Source: Pseudonocardia oceani (lineage in GTDB: Bacteria > Actinomycetota > Actinomycetes > Mycobacteriales > Pseudonocardiaceae). From it: 64,000 nucleotides of DNA. Below are positions 37,707 through 47,166 of the stretch, one piece after another; positions within the stretch are counted from its first letter, which is position 1, and every line of letters begins with the position of its first letter. Both the position numbers and the translations under genes were made by a program. The notes under the pieces were generated by a model. That model did not search any database. It had not been told where the DNA came from and saw nothing but the letters and a program-made list of their open reading frames with translations. The DNA lies in the NCBI RefSeq assembly GCF_019263585.2, contig NZ_JADQDF010000001.1, positions 2,666,001 through 2,730,000 of the forward strand, given 5' to 3'.

Positions 37707-39236
37707 TCACGCCGTCGCGAACGGCTGGAGCGTGGCGTCGGCGCGGATGCCGGCGAACTCGCGGTTCCAGATCGCGAAGTACAGGACCTCCTCGTCGCTG
37801 CGCAGCGGCCAGCAGTGCGCCGGCACCTCCGGCGTCGCCCCGGTGTCGTTGCCCGCCACCTTCTCCGCGGCGAGCACGGCCAGCACCGTGCCCGCGCCCG
37901 AGCCGTCGCCGAACTGCTCCTTGCCGCGCCACAGCAGGTCCTCGGGCAGCCAGCCGGTGAACGCCTCGCGCAGCAGCGCCTTCTCCGGGCGGCCGCCGGT
38001 GCACTGCTTCCACTCCGGCGGCAGCGCGAGCGCCGTGCGCACGAGCGCCGCGTCGAGGAACGGCTCGCGCGCCTCCAGGCCGTAGAACATGGTGGTGCGG
38101 TCGCAGCGCTGCAGGTTGAGCCCGTGCAGCTGCTCCAGGCTGCGCACCAGTTCGGCGTGCAGCGCGTCGGGGTCGGCGAACTCCTCGGTGTGGGTGTAGG
38201 AGTAGCCGGCGAACAGCTCGTCGGCGCCCTCCCCGGTGAGCACCACCTTCACCGCCTTCGACGCCTCCCGCGCCAGCAGCAGGTTCGGCACGGCGCTGCG
38301 GACGAGCGCCGGGTCGAAGTGCTCGATGACGGTGACGGCCTCGTCGAGCGCCTCGGCGATGGCGTCGGCGGTGACGAGGACCTCGTGGTGCTCGCTGCCG
38401 ATGTGCTCCGCGACGCGGGCGGCGGCGACCAGGTCGCCGCTGTCCGCCGTGCCGACGGCGAAGGTCGGCAGGACCTCGCCGCGGTCGCGCGCCTCGCGGG
38501 CGGCGACGGCCGCCACCAGCGCCGAGTCGAGCCCGCCGGAGAGGAACACCCCGACGCCGACGTCGCTCATCATCCGCCGCCGCACCGCGGCCACGACGGC
38601 GTCGCGGACCTCGTCGAGCACGACGTTGTCCCAGGTCTCGTGCTGCGCGCGGCGGGCGGGGCGGACCTCCACCGGCACGGCGTCGGCGAAACGCACGACG
38701 CCCGCCCCCGTGGTCCACAGCGAGCCGGGCGGGAACGCCTCGACGCGCGGGCGGTCCTCGTCGTCGAAGGCGCGGAGCTCGCTGGCGAACAGCGTGACAC
38801 CGCCCCCGGTCACCCAGTACAGGGGCTTCACCCCCATCGGGTCGCGCGCCACGAGCCCGCCGCCGTCGGCGGTGACCATCGCGATCGCGAACATCCCGTT
38901 GAGCGTGGCGACGGCCGCGGGCCCGCCGCGCATCACCGCGTGCAGCGCGGCCTCGGTGTCCGACCCCGACCGCAGCACCCCGTCGGGCAGCCGCGACGTG
39001 AGCCGCTCGTGGTTGTAGATCTCGCCGTTGCCGACGATCCACGCGGTCTCGTCGACGTCGGTGAGCGGCTGGTGGCCGCCGCTGACGTCGATGATGGACA
39101 GCCTCTGGTGCCCGAGCCACGCCCCGTCGACGGCGAGGATCCCGGTGTCGTCGGGCCCCCGGTGCCGCACGCGGGCGAGCATGCGCTCGCACTTCTCGGG
39201 GTCGACGTCTCCGTAGGCGGCCACGATCCCGCACAC
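37707..39236 (-). CDS. asnB: Glutamine-hydrolysing asparagine synthase
   Basis: This 509-residue class II glutamine amidotransferase / asparagine synthetase has the N-terminal nucleophile Cys2 exposed after Met removal (MCGIVAAYG), with RVRHRGPDDTG and NGEIYNHERL forming the glutaminase site. The synthetase domain has the ATP pyrophosphatase loop FLSGGLDSALVAAVA and VVLTGEGADELFAGYSYTH. It makes Asn, or amidates another carboxylate, from Asp, Gln and ATP. It is shorter than the about 600-residue AsnB common in actinomycetes. It follows dppF by 21 bases on the same strand and may be co-transcribed. Confidence 0.92.
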   Translation of the reverse strand: MCGIVAAYGDVDPEKCERMLARVRHRGPDDTGILAVDGAWLGHQRLSIIDVSGGHQPLTDVDETAWIVGNGEIYNHERLTSRLPDGVLRSGSDTEAALHAVMRGGPAAVATLNGMFAIAMVTADGGGLVARDPMGVKPLYWVTGGGVTLFASELRAFDDEDRPRVEAFPPGSLWTTGAGVVRFADAVPVEVRPARRAQHETWDNVVLDEVRDAVVAAVRRRMMSDVGVGVFLSGGLDSALVAAVAAREARDRGEVLPTFAVGTADSGDLVAAARVAEHIGSEHHEVLVTADAIAEALDEAVTVIEHFDPALVRSAVPNLLLAREASKAVKVVLTGEGADELFAGYSYTHTEEFADPDALHAELVRSLEQLHGLNLQRCDRTTMFYGLEAREPFLDAALVRTALALPPEWKQCTGGRPEKALLREAFTGWLPEDLLWRGKEQFGDGSGAGTVLAVLAAEKVAGNDTGATPEVPAHCWPLRSDEEVLYFAIWNREFAGIRADATLQPFATA

Positions 39237-39257
39237 GATGTCCCACTTCCTGTCACG

Positions 39258-40409
39258 TCAGTGGCCGAGCACCTCGTTCACCGAACCGGGGTGGTCGGGA
39301 GCGGACGCCGCAGCCAGTACGTCGTCCGACGCTACGGCCTGCACGCGGTGCGGCCGGATCCGGCCGTCGCGGATGTCCTCGGCGAAGTGGCACGCCACGC
39401 GGTGACCCGCACCCGAGCCCTCGACGACCCGCAACTCGGGGCGCTCGTCGTCGCAGCGCGTCTCCTGGCGCCAGGGGCAGCGGGTGTGGAACCGGCAGCC
39501 GGGCGGCGGCGCGGCCGGGGAGGGCAGGTCGCCGGTGAGCAGGATGCGCTCGCGGCGGTCCTCCAGCTCCGGGTCGGGCACGGGCACCGCCGAGAGCAGG
39601 GCGCGCGTGTAGGGGTGCTGCGGGTCGTCGTAGAGCGCCTGCGACGGCGCCTCCTCGACGATCCCGCCCAGGTACATCACGCCGATCCGGTCGCTGACGT
39701 GCCGCACGACGGCGAGGTCGTGGGCGATCACCAGGTAGGTGAGGCCGAGCTCGCCCTGCAGGCGCCCCAGCAGGTTGAGCACCTGGGCCTGCACCGAGAC
39801 GTCGAGCGCCGACACCGGCTCGTCGGCGACGATCAGGTCGGGCTCGACGCACAGCGCTCGGGCGATGCCGATGCGCTGGCGCTGGCCGCCGGAGAACTCG
39901 TGCGGGTAGCGCCGCAGCGACGACGCGGGCAGGCCGACCTGCTCGACGAGCTCGCGCAGCCGGGCGTCGTCGGCCTCCGGACCCTTCGACAGGCCGTGCG
40001 CCTTGAGCCCCTCCAGCAGCAGCGACTCCACGGACTGGCGCGGGTCGAGCGAGGACAGCGGGTCCTGGAACACCATCTGGAAGCGCCGGCGCATGCGCCG
40101 CAGCTCCTCGCCCTTGAGCGACGCGATGTCGGTGCCGTCGAACACGATCTGCCCCGAGGTCGGGTCCTCGAGGCGCAGGATCGCCCGGCCCAGCGTCGAC
40201 TTGCCGCAGCCGGACTCGCCGACCAGGCCGTAGGTCTCGCCGCGCTCGATCCGCAGCGAGACGCCGTCGACGGCGTACACGTGCCCGACCGTGCGGTCCA
40301 GGATCAGGCCGCGCTTGATCGGGAAGTGCACGGCGACGTCGCGGACGTCGAGCAGCGGCTCGGTCGCGCCGGTCGTCCCGGTCATCTCGCTCATTCCCCG
40401 CTCGCTCAT
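39258..40409 (-). CDS. Peptide ABC transporter ATPase (DppF/OppF)
   Basis: This 383-residue ATPase has Walker [11 protein letters not shown]-loop [13 protein letters not shown], signature [14 protein letters not shown], Walker [14 protein letters not shown] and IAHDL. The OppF-type C-terminal cysteine cluster is present ([10 protein letters not shown] and later Cys). It energises the dipeptide/oligopeptide importer with the DppD ATPase. ATG 40409 overlaps the dppD stop (ATGA). It is the last transporter gene in the dppA-B-C-D-F order. Confidence 0.94.
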   Translation of the reverse strand: MSERGMSEMTGTTGATEPLLDVRDVAVHFPIKRGLILDRTVGHVYAVDGVSLRIERGETYGLVGESGCGKSTLGRAILRLEDPTSGQIVFDGTDIASLKGEELRRMRRRFQMVFQDPLSSLDPRQSVESLLLEGLKAHGLSKGPEADDARLRELVEQVGLPASSLRRYPHEFSGGQRQRIGIARALCVEPDLIVADEPVSALDVSVQAQVLNLLGRLQGELGLTYLVIAHDLAVVRHVSDRIGVMYLGGIVEEAPSQALYDDPQHPYTRALLSAVPVPDPELEDRRERILLTGDLPSPAAPPPGCRFHTRCPWRQETRCDDERPELRVVEGSGAGHRVACHFAEDIRDGRIRPHRVQAVASDDVLAAASAPDHPGSVNEVLGH

Positions 40410-41428
40410 TCCGCGGTCGCCGGCACGGGGTTGAAGCAGCGCAGCAGGCGCCCGCCGGTGGTCTCGGCCTCCGGCGTGGTGGTGCGGCAGGTCTCGATCG
40501 CGCGCGGACAGCGCGGCGCGAACGCGCAGGCGCTCGTCCACGGCAGGTTGTCGGCCACCGAGCCGGGGATCGCCGCGAGGTCCTCCCCCGCCGGCGCGTC
40601 GAGCCGCGGGATCGAGCCCAGCAGCCCGTTGGTGTACGGGTGGCGCGGCGTCGCGAAGAGCCGGTGGCGCTGCGCCCGCTCGACGATCCGGCCGCCGTAG
40701 AGGACGTTGACCGTCTCGCACAGCCCCGCGACCACACCGAGGTCGTGCGTGATCATGACGAGCGCGGCGCCGGTGTCGCGCACCATCTCCTTGAGCAGCT
40801 CCAGGATCTGCGCCTGGATCGTCACGTCGAGCGCGGTGGTCGGCTCGTCGGCGATGAGCAGCTTGGGTCGGCACGCCAGCGCGATGGCGATCAGCGCGCG
40901 CTGGCGCATGCCCCCGGAGAGCTGGTGGGGGTAGGAGTCCAGGCGCCGCCGCGGGTCGGGGATGCCGACGCGGTCGAGCCACTCCGCCGCCTCGGTGCGC
41001 GCGGCCTCCTTCTTCAGGCCGCGGTGGCGCGTGAGCACCTCCGTGACCTGCACGCCGATCGGCACCACCGGGTTGAGCGAGGACAGCGGGTCCTGGAACA
41101 CCATCGACAGGTCGCGCCCGCGCTTCTCCCGCATCGCGCTCTCGGGCAGCGTCAGCAGGTCGACGCCGTCCATCGTGGCGCTGCCGCTGACCTTCACCCC
41201 GCGGGCCGGCAGCAGCCGCGTGATCGCCATCGAGGTCACGGACTTGCCGCAGCCCGACTCCCCCACCAGCCCGACGATCTGCCCGGGCGCGACGTCGAAG
41301 CTCACGCCGTCGACGGCGACGGTGTCGGGCTCGCCGCGCCGGGTGAACGCGACGCGCAGGTCGCGCACCGACAGCAGCGGCTCGGTGGTGGGCGACCCGC
41401 CCGGCGTCTTCTGCAGCGCGGCGGTCAT
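40406..41428 (-). CDS. Peptide ABC transporter ATPase (DppD/OppD)
   Basis: This 340-residue ATPase has Walker [11 protein letters not shown]-loop [12 protein letters not shown], signature [16 protein letters not shown], Walker [18 protein letters not shown] and the [10 protein letters not shown] switch. The DppD-type C-terminal cysteine motif ([15 protein letters not shown]) is present. Its ATG overlaps the dppC stop by ATGA. It pairs with the DppF-type ATPase to power peptide uptake. Confidence 0.94.
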   Translation of the reverse strand: MTAALQKTPGGSPTTEPLLSVRDLRVAFTRRGEPDTVAVDGVSFDVAPGQIVGLVGESGCGKSVTSMAITRLLPARGVKVSGSATMDGVDLLTLPESAMREKRGRDLSMVFQDPLSSLNPVVPIGVQVTEVLTRHRGLKKEAARTEAAEWLDRVGIPDPRRRLDSYPHQLSGGMRQRALIAIALACRPKLLIADEPTTALDVTIQAQILELLKEMVRDTGAALVMITHDLGVVAGLCETVNVLYGGRIVERAQRHRLFATPRHPYTNGLLGSIPRLDAPAGEDLAAIPGSVADNLPWTSACAFAPRCPRAIETCRTTTPEAETTGGRLLRCFNPVPATAE

Positions 41429-42345
41429 CGGCTCCCCTTCGGGTCGAGGGCCTCGCGCAGCGACTCGCCCAGCAGCGTGAAGCCCAGCGCGATGACGATG
41501 ATCGCCGCCGCGGGCCACAGCGCGAGCGCGGGCCGCACCTCGAGCAGGGGCTGCGCCTGGGCCAGCATCAGGCCCCACTCGGCACGGCCCGGGTCGGCGT
41601 CGCCGAGCCCGAGGAACGACAGCGCGGCGGCGTCGAGGATGGAGGTGGCGAGCGTCAGCGTCGCCTGGACGACGACCGGCCCGATCGCGTTGGGCAGCAT
41701 GTGCCGCAGCACGACCGCGGGCCGCTTGACGCCCAGCGCGGTCGCCGCGATCACGTGGTCGCTCTCGCGCTGCGCGAGCATCGACCCGCGCAGCAGCCGC
41801 GCGAAGATCGGCACGCCCACGATCGACACCGCGATGATCACCGACGTCTGCGACGGGCTGGCGAACAGCGCGGCGACCGAGATCGCCAGCAGCAGGCTCG
41901 GGATGGCCAGCAGCACGTCGGTGACGCGCATGAGGACGGTGTCGACCCAGCCGCCGAACGCGCCCGCGAGCGTGCCGATGACGACGCCGACGACCAGCCC
42001 GATGAGCGTGGCGAGCACGCCGACCAGCAGCGTCTGCTGCGAGGCGAGCAGGAAGCGGGACAGGAAGTCGCGGCCGAGCTGGTCGCTGCCGAGCGGGAAG
42101 CCCTCCTGCGGGCCCGGGATGGAGCCGGGGCGCAGGTCGGCCTGCAGCTGCGGGAACGACTCGGTGGCCGAGTGCGGCGCGAGGAACGGCGAGAACACCG
42201 CGACCAGCACGAACACCCCGACGATGACGGCGCCGGTGATGGCCACCGGGTCGCGCCGGAGCCGGCGGAAGGCCTCGGAGGTGAGGCTGCGGCCGCCCGC
42301 GAGGTCGTCGACGCGCTTGCGCTTGCGTGTGAGCAGCGTGGTCAT
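41425..42345 (-). CDS. Peptide ABC transporter permease (DppC/OppC)
   Basis: This 306-residue inner-membrane permease has a cytosolic N-terminus, one helix near residue 35, a periplasmic loop, and five further helices. The EAA coupling motif is recognisable as [20 protein letters not shown] around residues 205-224, and the [17 protein letters not shown] segment is typical of DppC. It overlaps dppB upstream and dppD downstream by four bases each. Confidence 0.93.
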   Translation of the reverse strand: MTTLLTRKRKRVDDLAGGRSLTSEAFRRLRRDPVAITGAVIVGVFVLVAVFSPFLAPHSATESFPQLQADLRPGSIPGPQEGFPLGSDQLGRDFLSRFLLASQQTLLVGVLATLIGLVVGVVIGTLAGAFGGWVDTVLMRVTDVLLAIPSLLLAISVAALFASPSQTSVIIAVSIVGVPIFARLLRGSMLAQRESDHVIAATALGVKRPAVVLRHMLPNAIGPVVVQATLTLATSILDAAALSFLGLGDADPGRAEWGLMLAQAQPLLEVRPALALWPAAAIIVIALGFTLLGESLREALDPKGSR

Positions 42346-43346
42346 GACAGACGGACTCTCGGGTCGATGATCGCGTACGAGAGGTCGACGAGCAGGTTGA
42401 CCAGCACGTACACCAGCGCCCCCAGGAGCAGGATGGCCTGCAGGCGCGGGTAGTCGCGCAGGGTGATGGCGTCGGCGAGCAGGGTGCCGATGCCGCCCCA
42501 GACGAACACGCGCTCGGTGAGCACGGCGCCGGCGAGGAGCAGCCCGACCTGCAGGCCGATCGTCGTCGACACCGGGAGCAGGGCGTTGCGCAGCACGTGG
42601 CGCCCGCGCACGGTGCCGGGCGCGAGGCCCTTGGAGTTGGCCGTGCGCACGAAGTCGGCGCCGAGCACCTCCAGGACGGACGCGCGGGTGATGCGCACGA
42701 TCACCGCGAGCGGGATCGTCGCCAGCGCGACGGCGGGCAGCACGAGGTGCGACAGCGCGTCGAGACTGGCGTCGAACTCGCGGGTGAGGAACCCGTCGAG
42801 CACCGCGAAGCCGGTGACGTTCGTGGCGTCGACGGCCACCGACTGGCGCCCCGACGGCGGGAACAGCCCCAGCTCGACCGCGAACACGGCCTTGAGGATG
42901 TAGCCCAGGAAGAACACCGGGACGGCGACGCCGACGAGCGTGCCGATGACGGTCGAGACGTCGAGCGGGCCGCCGCGGCGGCGCGCGGCGACGTAGCCGA
43001 GCGGGATGCCCAGCGCCACGGCCAGCACGAGCGCGGCGATCGACAGCTCGATCGTCGCGGGCAGCGCCCGGGCGATCTCGGTGAGCACCGGTTCGCCGGT
43101 GATCGTCGAGGTGCCGAAGTCACCGGTGATGACGCGGCCCAGGAACTGGGCGTACTGCACCGGGATCGGCTGGTCGAGCCCGAGCACCCGCTCCAGGTTC
43201 GCCACGGACTCCGGTGTCGCGCGGTCGCCGAGGAACGCCGTCGCCGGCCCTCCCGGCAGGCTCCGCAGCCAGGCGAAGACCAGCACCGACAGCAGCAGCA
43301 GCGTCGGGATCACCTGCAGCAGCCGCCGCACGATGAACCTCAGCAT
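42342..43346 (-). CDS. Peptide ABC transporter permease (DppB/OppB)
   Basis: This 334-residue permease has six predicted helices. It opens with the typical MLRFIVRRLLQVIPTLLLLS first helix and has the EAA coupling loop FVRTANSKGLAPGTVRGRHV followed by LRNALLP. An insertion of about 30 residues between helices 4 and 5 (GRQSVAVDATNVTGFAVLDG) faces outside. It forms the pore with DppC. A strong hairpin separates it from the dppA gene upstream. Confidence 0.93.
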   Translation of the reverse strand: MLRFIVRRLLQVIPTLLLLSVLVFAWLRSLPGGPATAFLGDRATPESVANLERVLGLDQPIPVQYAQFLGRVITGDFGTSTITGEPVLTEIARALPATIELSIAALVLAVALGIPLGYVAARRRGGPLDVSTVIGTLVGVAVPVFFLGYILKAVFAVELGLFPPSGRQSVAVDATNVTGFAVLDGFLTREFDASLDALSHLVLPAVALATIPLAVIVRITRASVLEVLGADFVRTANSKGLAPGTVRGRHVLRNALLPVSTTIGLQVGLLLAGAVLTERVFVWGGIGTLLADAITLRDYPRLQAILLLGALVYVLVNLLVDLSYAIIDPRVRLS

Positions 43347-43380
43347 CGTCCCCCCTCCTCCCCGAACCGCGGACGCACGA

Positions 43381-43412
43381 GGGTGGCACCGCCCGGTCGA
43401 GCGGTGCCACCC
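43381..43412 (-). terminator. Intercistronic hairpin between dppA and dppB
   Basis: A perfect 12-bp stem (43381-43392 with 43401-43412) with an 8-base loop lies in the 78-base gap after the binding-protein gene. Such hairpins partially terminate or protect the upstream mRNA, giving more binding protein than permease. Confidence 0.7.
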
Positions 43413-43424
43413 GGGTGTCGTCCG

Positions 43425-45089
43425 TCAGTTCTTGCTGACCGTCAGGAAGCGCTCGTCGGTCAGCGGGGAGGGGATCAGGCCGGTGACGGCCTCCGAGACC
43501 ACCACGGCGGGCGGCGAGCTGGAGATCGGGACCGCCGGCAGGTAGGCCATGATGTCGCGGTTGGCCTGGGCGTACGCGGCGTCCTTCGCGGCCACGTCGA
43601 CCGTGGAGTCGGCCGCCGCGATCGCCCCGAACAGCTGCTCGTTGACGAAGCCGAACTCCGGCTTCTCCCGGCCGAAGAACGTGCCGATGAAGTTGCCGGC
43701 GTCGTTGTAGTCACCGGTCCAGCCGAGCAGGTGCAGGTCCTGGACGCCAGTCACGTTGACCGAGTCGAGGTACCCGCCGTTCCAGGGCTGCGCCACCGGG
43801 TTGACGGTGATGCCGACCTGGCGCAGGTTCTCCGCCAGCGAGGTGAAGATGTTGGTCGGGTTCGGCATGTAGGGACGGGTGACCTCGGTCGGGTAGTAGA
43901 AGTTCAGCGTCAGGTTCGACTGCCCGGCCTCGGCCAGCAGCTGGCGCGCGCGGTCGGGGTCGTACGGGGTCGGCGTCAGGTCGTCGGCGTAGCCGGCGAC
44001 GGTGTCGGGCATGAACTGCGTGGCGACGACCGCACCCTCGGGCAGCTGGTTGCGCACCAGCGACTCGCGGTCGAGCGCGAACGCGATGGCCTGGCGGACG
44101 CGGACGTCCTGCAGCGCCGGGTTGTTCTTCTGGTTGATGCCCAGGTAGAGGATGTTGAACGGCGGGCGCACCAGCACCTGGTTGCCGTCGGCCTCCAGCG
44201 AGTCCCAGTCGGCCGGGCTCGGCAGGTCGTAGCCGTCGATCGTGCCGGCCTGGAGCTCCTGGCGGCGGGCGTTCTCGTCGGGGATGACGCGGAAGATCAG
44301 CCGCTCGAGCTGCGCCGGCTCACCCCAGTAGTCGTCGTTGCGGACGAGGGTGACGGTGTTGGCCGCGCGGTCGAAGCTCTCGAACTTGAACGGGCCGGTG
44401 CCCGTCGGGTGCTCGTTGGCGTACTCGGAGTACGTGAACGCCTCACCGCTCTGCTCGATCGTGTCGGCGCTGTACTGCTGGAGCGCGGTGGGGCTGGAGA
44501 TCGACAGCGACGTCAGACCGAAGGCCGCGGGGAACGCGCCCTTGTTGCGGTTGAGCTTGATGACCGCGGTGTTCGGCTGGGGCGCGGTGCACGAGTTGTA
44601 GACCGGGTCGCCGCCGCCGGCGAGGTTGTTGGCGTAGCCCTCGAACGTGTCCGAGTAGTAGATCGCCTGGCTCTGCGCGGCCTCGCTGGGGAGGTTGAAC
44701 CAGCGGTCGAAGTTGAAGCAGACCGCGGCCGCGTCGAACGGGGTGCCGTCGTGGAACGTGACGCCCTCGCGGAGGGTGAAGGTCCACTCCGTGCCGTCGG
44801 CGTTGGGCGTCCACTCGGTGGCCAGGCCCGGCGCGAGGTCGGAGGTGCCCTGCGCGTAGGTGATCAGCGTGTCGTACATCTGGCGCGCGGGGCGGAACGT
44901 CTCGCCGTCCGTGGCGAAGATGGGGTCGAACATGTCGGGCGCACCGGGCGCTCCGAACACCAGCGTGCCGCCGGCCTCGCCGGAGCCGCCGGCGGCACCG
45001 TCGTCGCGCTCGGAGGTGGCGCAGGCGGCAAGGGTCACGGCGAGCAGGCCCGCGGTCAGGGCGGCGGACAGTCGTCGGGCAGATCTCAT
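43425..45089 (-). CDS. Peptide-binding lipoprotein (DppA/OppA, SBP family 5)
   Basis: This 554-residue extracellular solute-binding protein is anchored through a lipobox (LAACAT, about residues 20-25). Family 5 motifs are EWTFTLREGVTFHDGTPFDA and the long domain with PYDPDRARQLLAEAGQ near residue 375. It captures di- or oligopeptides for the permeases and ATPases downstream. ATG 45089 is preferred because GAGG lies nine bases upstream; the in-frame GTG at 45098 is too close to that site. It is the first gene of the operon. Confidence 0.94.
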   Translation of the reverse strand: MRSARRLSAALTAGLLAVTLAACATSERDDGAAGGSGEAGGTLVFGAPGAPDMFDPIFATDGETFRPARQMYDTLITYAQGTSDLAPGLATEWTPNADGTEWTFTLREGVTFHDGTPFDAAAVCFNFDRWFNLPSEAAQSQAIYYSDTFEGYANNLAGGGDPVYNSCTAPQPNTAVIKLNRNKGAFPAAFGLTSLSISSPTALQQYSADTIEQSGEAFTYSEYANEHPTGTGPFKFESFDRAANTVTLVRNDDYWGEPAQLERLIFRVIPDENARRQELQAGTIDGYDLPSPADWDSLEADGNQVLVRPPFNILYLGINQKNNPALQDVRVRQAIAFALDRESLVRNQLPEGAVVATQFMPDTVAGYADDLTPTPYDPDRARQLLAEAGQSNLTLNFYYPTEVTRPYMPNPTNIFTSLAENLRQVGITVNPVAQPWNGGYLDSVNVTGVQDLHLLGWTGDYNDAGNFIGTFFGREKPEFGFVNEQLFGAIAAADSTVDVAAKDAAYAQANRDIMAYLPAVPISSSPPAVVVSEAVTGLIPSPLTDERFLTVSKN

Positions 45090-45210
45090 GGACGGCACCT
45101 CTTCGTAGGAGACCCGCGAACGGTAATGGGGCCTCGTACTCAGCGGTAGGCGTGGGAGTCACGGTTGGGCTACGACCGTGCGGCTCCGGTGACGAGCCGA
45201 CGCCGTGTGG

Positions 45211-45417
45211 TCACGCCGGGTCGAACTCGCAGTGCTTCACCCCTTCCACGAACGCCGCCCACTCGGCCGAGGTGAACACGAGCGTGCCCTCCGTCGGATG
45301 GCGACTGTGGCGGACCTCCACCTCGCCACCTGCATGCCGTCGGACCTCCACGCAGTTCCCGCTGGCCGAGAAGGAGCTCTTCACGAACTGACCGCTCGCG
45401 ATACCGGTGTGCGCCAT
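45211..45417 (-). CDS. DUF397 protein
   Basis: This 68-residue protein of the DUF397 family is found almost only in actinomycetes next to XRE/DUF5753 regulators. It has the family signatures FVKSSFSASGNCVEVRR, VRHSRHPTEGTLVFTSAEWAAF and a C-terminal GVKHCEFD. It lies 40 bases downstream of such a regulator. In Streptomyces, comparable pairs behave like toxin-antitoxin or regulator-antagonist couples; the mechanism here is unknown. Confidence 0.9.
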   Translation of the reverse strand: MAHTGIASGQFVKSSFSASGNCVEVRRHAGGEVEVRHSRHPTEGTLVFTSAEWAAFVEGVKHCEFDPA

Positions 45418-45457
45418 CGGGTCTCCGTTCCTCGTTCGAGAACACTGCAGTCGTTCC

Positions 45458-46405
45458 TCATGCGCCGGCGATGCCCATGCCCGGCTCGTCGAGGATCCTC
45501 TCGATGGCGTCCAGGGTGTCGAGCGGTGCCATCGCCTCGGCCGTGAGCGCGTCGAACTCGTCCAGATGCCGCTGCACCTCGGCCTCCCCCTGCAGATACG
45601 TCGCCGCGACCCGGCCCTCGATGTAGACGACGTCCTGCTCGTCGCGCTCGGCGAACATCATCACCACGAAGGGGCCACCGAACACCGCCGGCGTCACGAG
45701 CGACGCCGGGGCGACCGCGATCTCGACGTTGCTCGGGCCGTCGCGGATCCACGACGCGAGTGCCTCCAGCTGCTCCCGCATCACCTGCGTACCGCCGAGA
45801 ACCCGACGAAGCGCGAGCTCGCCGATCACGACCCGGAACCGCAGGGGGCTGACCTGACGCAGCAGTACGCGTTGGCGATCGAGGCGGAATTGCACCAGGC
45901 GTCTGCGTTGTGCTGGTGTGTATCGCGGCTGGAAGACCCGCACCACTGCTCGCGCGTAGGCCTCGGTCTGCAGGAGGCCCGGCACCAGATCCGGCTCGAA
46001 GGAGCGGATCTCCACCGCGTCCGACTCGTACTCCACGTAGCGGCGGCCGCCGTCGGACGCGCTGTCCCTGGCCAGGACGTCCCGGTAGGGCGCGAACCAC
46101 TCCTTGCGCCTGCTGATGCCGGCCAGGAGCAACACGTGCTCCCGCACCTGGTCGTCCACCAGGTCGGGCCGGAGTGCGGCGTAGGAGTCCAGAAGTGCGC
46201 TGACGTCGACGAGCCGCGGCGCACCGCTGCGTCCGTTCTCGAGCCGGCTCAACGTCGGCGCCGATCTCTCGAACTTCTCCGCTGCTTCGTCCAGACGCAG
46301 GGATAGGCTCTCGCGCAACTCGCGCAGCTCCCGCCCGAGCCGGCGCCGGGCCGAGGCAGGACTCACCGTCGCGTCCGAAGAACTATCGGGTTCGCTGACG
46401 GTCAT
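45458..46405 (-). CDS. XRE-family regulator with DUF5753 (first copy)
   Basis: This 315-residue protein has an N-terminal XRE helix-turn-helix (about residues 20-75: LGRELRELRESLSLRLDEAA and PTLSRLENG) and a C-terminal DUF5753 ligand or partner domain with EPDLVPGLLQTEAYARAVV and RLDRQRVL. ATG 46405 is only a base or so from AGGAG, so initiation may be inefficient or elsewhere. The 9-base AATTGCATA motif lies 30 bases upstream. It is third in a leftward unit of two small membrane proteins, regulator and DUF397. Confidence 0.88.
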   Translation of the reverse strand: MTVSEPDSSSDATVSPASARRRLGRELRELRESLSLRLDEAAEKFERSAPTLSRLENGRSGAPRLVDVSALLDSYAALRPDLVDDQVREHVLLLAGISRRKEWFAPYRDVLARDSASDGGRRYVEYESDAVEIRSFEPDLVPGLLQTEAYARAVVRVFQPRYTPAQRRRLVQFRLDRQRVLLRQVSPLRFRVVIGELALRRVLGGTQVMREQLEALASWIRDGPSNVEIAVAPASLVTPAVFGGPFVVMMFAERDEQDVVYIEGRVAATYLQGEAEVQRHLDEFDALTAEAMAPLDTLDAIERILDEPGMGIAGA

Positions 46406-46434
46406 CTCCTACTCACGTCGATGGGTGCGACCAG

Positions 46435-46443
46435 AATTGCATA
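46435..46443. promoter_or_regulatory. AATTGCATA motif upstream of first XRE gene
   Basis: The 9-mer AATTGCATA recurs exactly at 47127-47135 ahead of the second XRE gene (opposite gene orientation), and a 7-base match AATTGCT lies at 46969. In a region near 70% GC such AT-rich repeats are unexpected by chance; they may be operator half-sites. Confidence 0.4.
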
Positions 46444-46474
46444 AGGCGGCTGGCGCGTTCTCGGGACTGGCAGG

Positions 46475-46696
46475 TCAGTGACTCGTGCAGTCCTTGCAGA
46501 CCCGCAGCCTGCAGGCGGCGCAGCCCCGACCTTCGGCCGCGACGATCAAGTCACGCTCCCACGCCTCGAGCTCCATGTGCTCCGCTGCGAGTTCGGACTC
46601 CCGAGCGGTCAGTTGCTGGGCGAGCAACATCAGACGGACAGCGGCCGCGACGGCCAATGCCATGGTCGCTACAGCGAGCACGATCTCCCATGCCAC
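46475..46696 (-). CDS. Small membrane protein with Cys-rich tail
   Basis: This is a 73-residue protein with one N-terminal membrane helix (residues about 4-28), a charged amphipathic helix rich in Glu (ESELAAEHMELEAWERDL), and a C-terminal CAACRLRVCKDC motif that could bind zinc or iron-sulfur or form disulfides. GTG 46696 was chosen because AGGAGG lies eight bases upstream; the GTG at 46705 overlaps that site. No family is recognised. It lies 21 bases after a similar small protein and 69 bases before an XRE regulator. Confidence 0.62.
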   Translation of the reverse strand: MAWEIVLAVATMALAVAAAVRLMLLAQQLTARESELAAEHMELEAWERDLIVAAEGRGCAACRLRVCKDCTSH

Positions 46697-46717
46697 GTTC
46701 TCCACCTCCTGCGTGAC

Positions 46718-46921
46718 TCAGTGCCCCAAACAGTCGGGGCATCCACATCGGACGGGCGGCGACGAAGCGGCCGCATCCTGACGGTCGAGCCAGAGCTCGT
46801 GCCGCGCGGCGGCGAGTCGCTTCCAGCCCCGGGCTTGTGCTCGACCGTCGCTTACTCCTATGACGACGGCGAGCGCGAACAGCACGATCAGCCCTCCGAC
46901 CAGTAGCTGAACCGTCAGCAT
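46718..46921 (-). CDS. Small membrane protein with CGCPDC tail
   Basis: This is a 67-residue protein with one N-terminal membrane helix (about residues 4-25), a basic middle (RGWKRLAAARHELWLDRQ) and a C-terminal CGCPDCLGH that looks metal-binding. ATG 46921 follows GGAGGTGAGG. I recognise no family. It is the first gene of the leftward unit and shares layout (helix, charged linker, Cys tail) with the next protein, so the two may form a membrane pair. Confidence 0.62.
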   Translation of the reverse strand: MLTVQLLVGGLIVLFALAVVIGVSDGRAQARGWKRLAAARHELWLDRQDAAASSPPVRCGCPDCLGH

Positions 46922-47126
46922 GTCCCTCACCTCCACTCGCGACAGTACGTCACGGGATGGCTTCGCGCAATTGCTTGGATCTTGGGTAATGAGTTCGACG
47001 CACCAAGCGGTGGCATCGCGGCGCGCCCGTCACCCCGAGCGTGGCAACTGCGCACACACCCGATACGGGCAACTCCGGGGTGGCGCTCCGGACACCGGAG
47101 GAGCACACTGATACTTTGCGCAGCGA

Positions 47127-47135
47127 AATTGCATA
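47127..47135. promoter_or_regulatory. AATTGCATA motif upstream of second XRE gene
   Basis: This is the exact second copy of the 9-mer found at 46435-46443, 31 bases before the start of the rightward XRE gene and flanked by GCGCAGCG and GCGCACTG. It may be an operator for either DUF5753 regulator. The rest of the 245-base divergent gap (46922-47166) shows no gene. Confidence 0.4.
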
Positions 47136-47166
47136 GCGCACTGACGCCGGGGAGGAGGTGCGCCGA

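Noticed and set aside
37815..40700. A 961-codon plus-strand open frame antisense to asnB and the dpp ATPases
   Set aside because: It has no recognisable domain. It is fully explained as the complement of well-supported genes.
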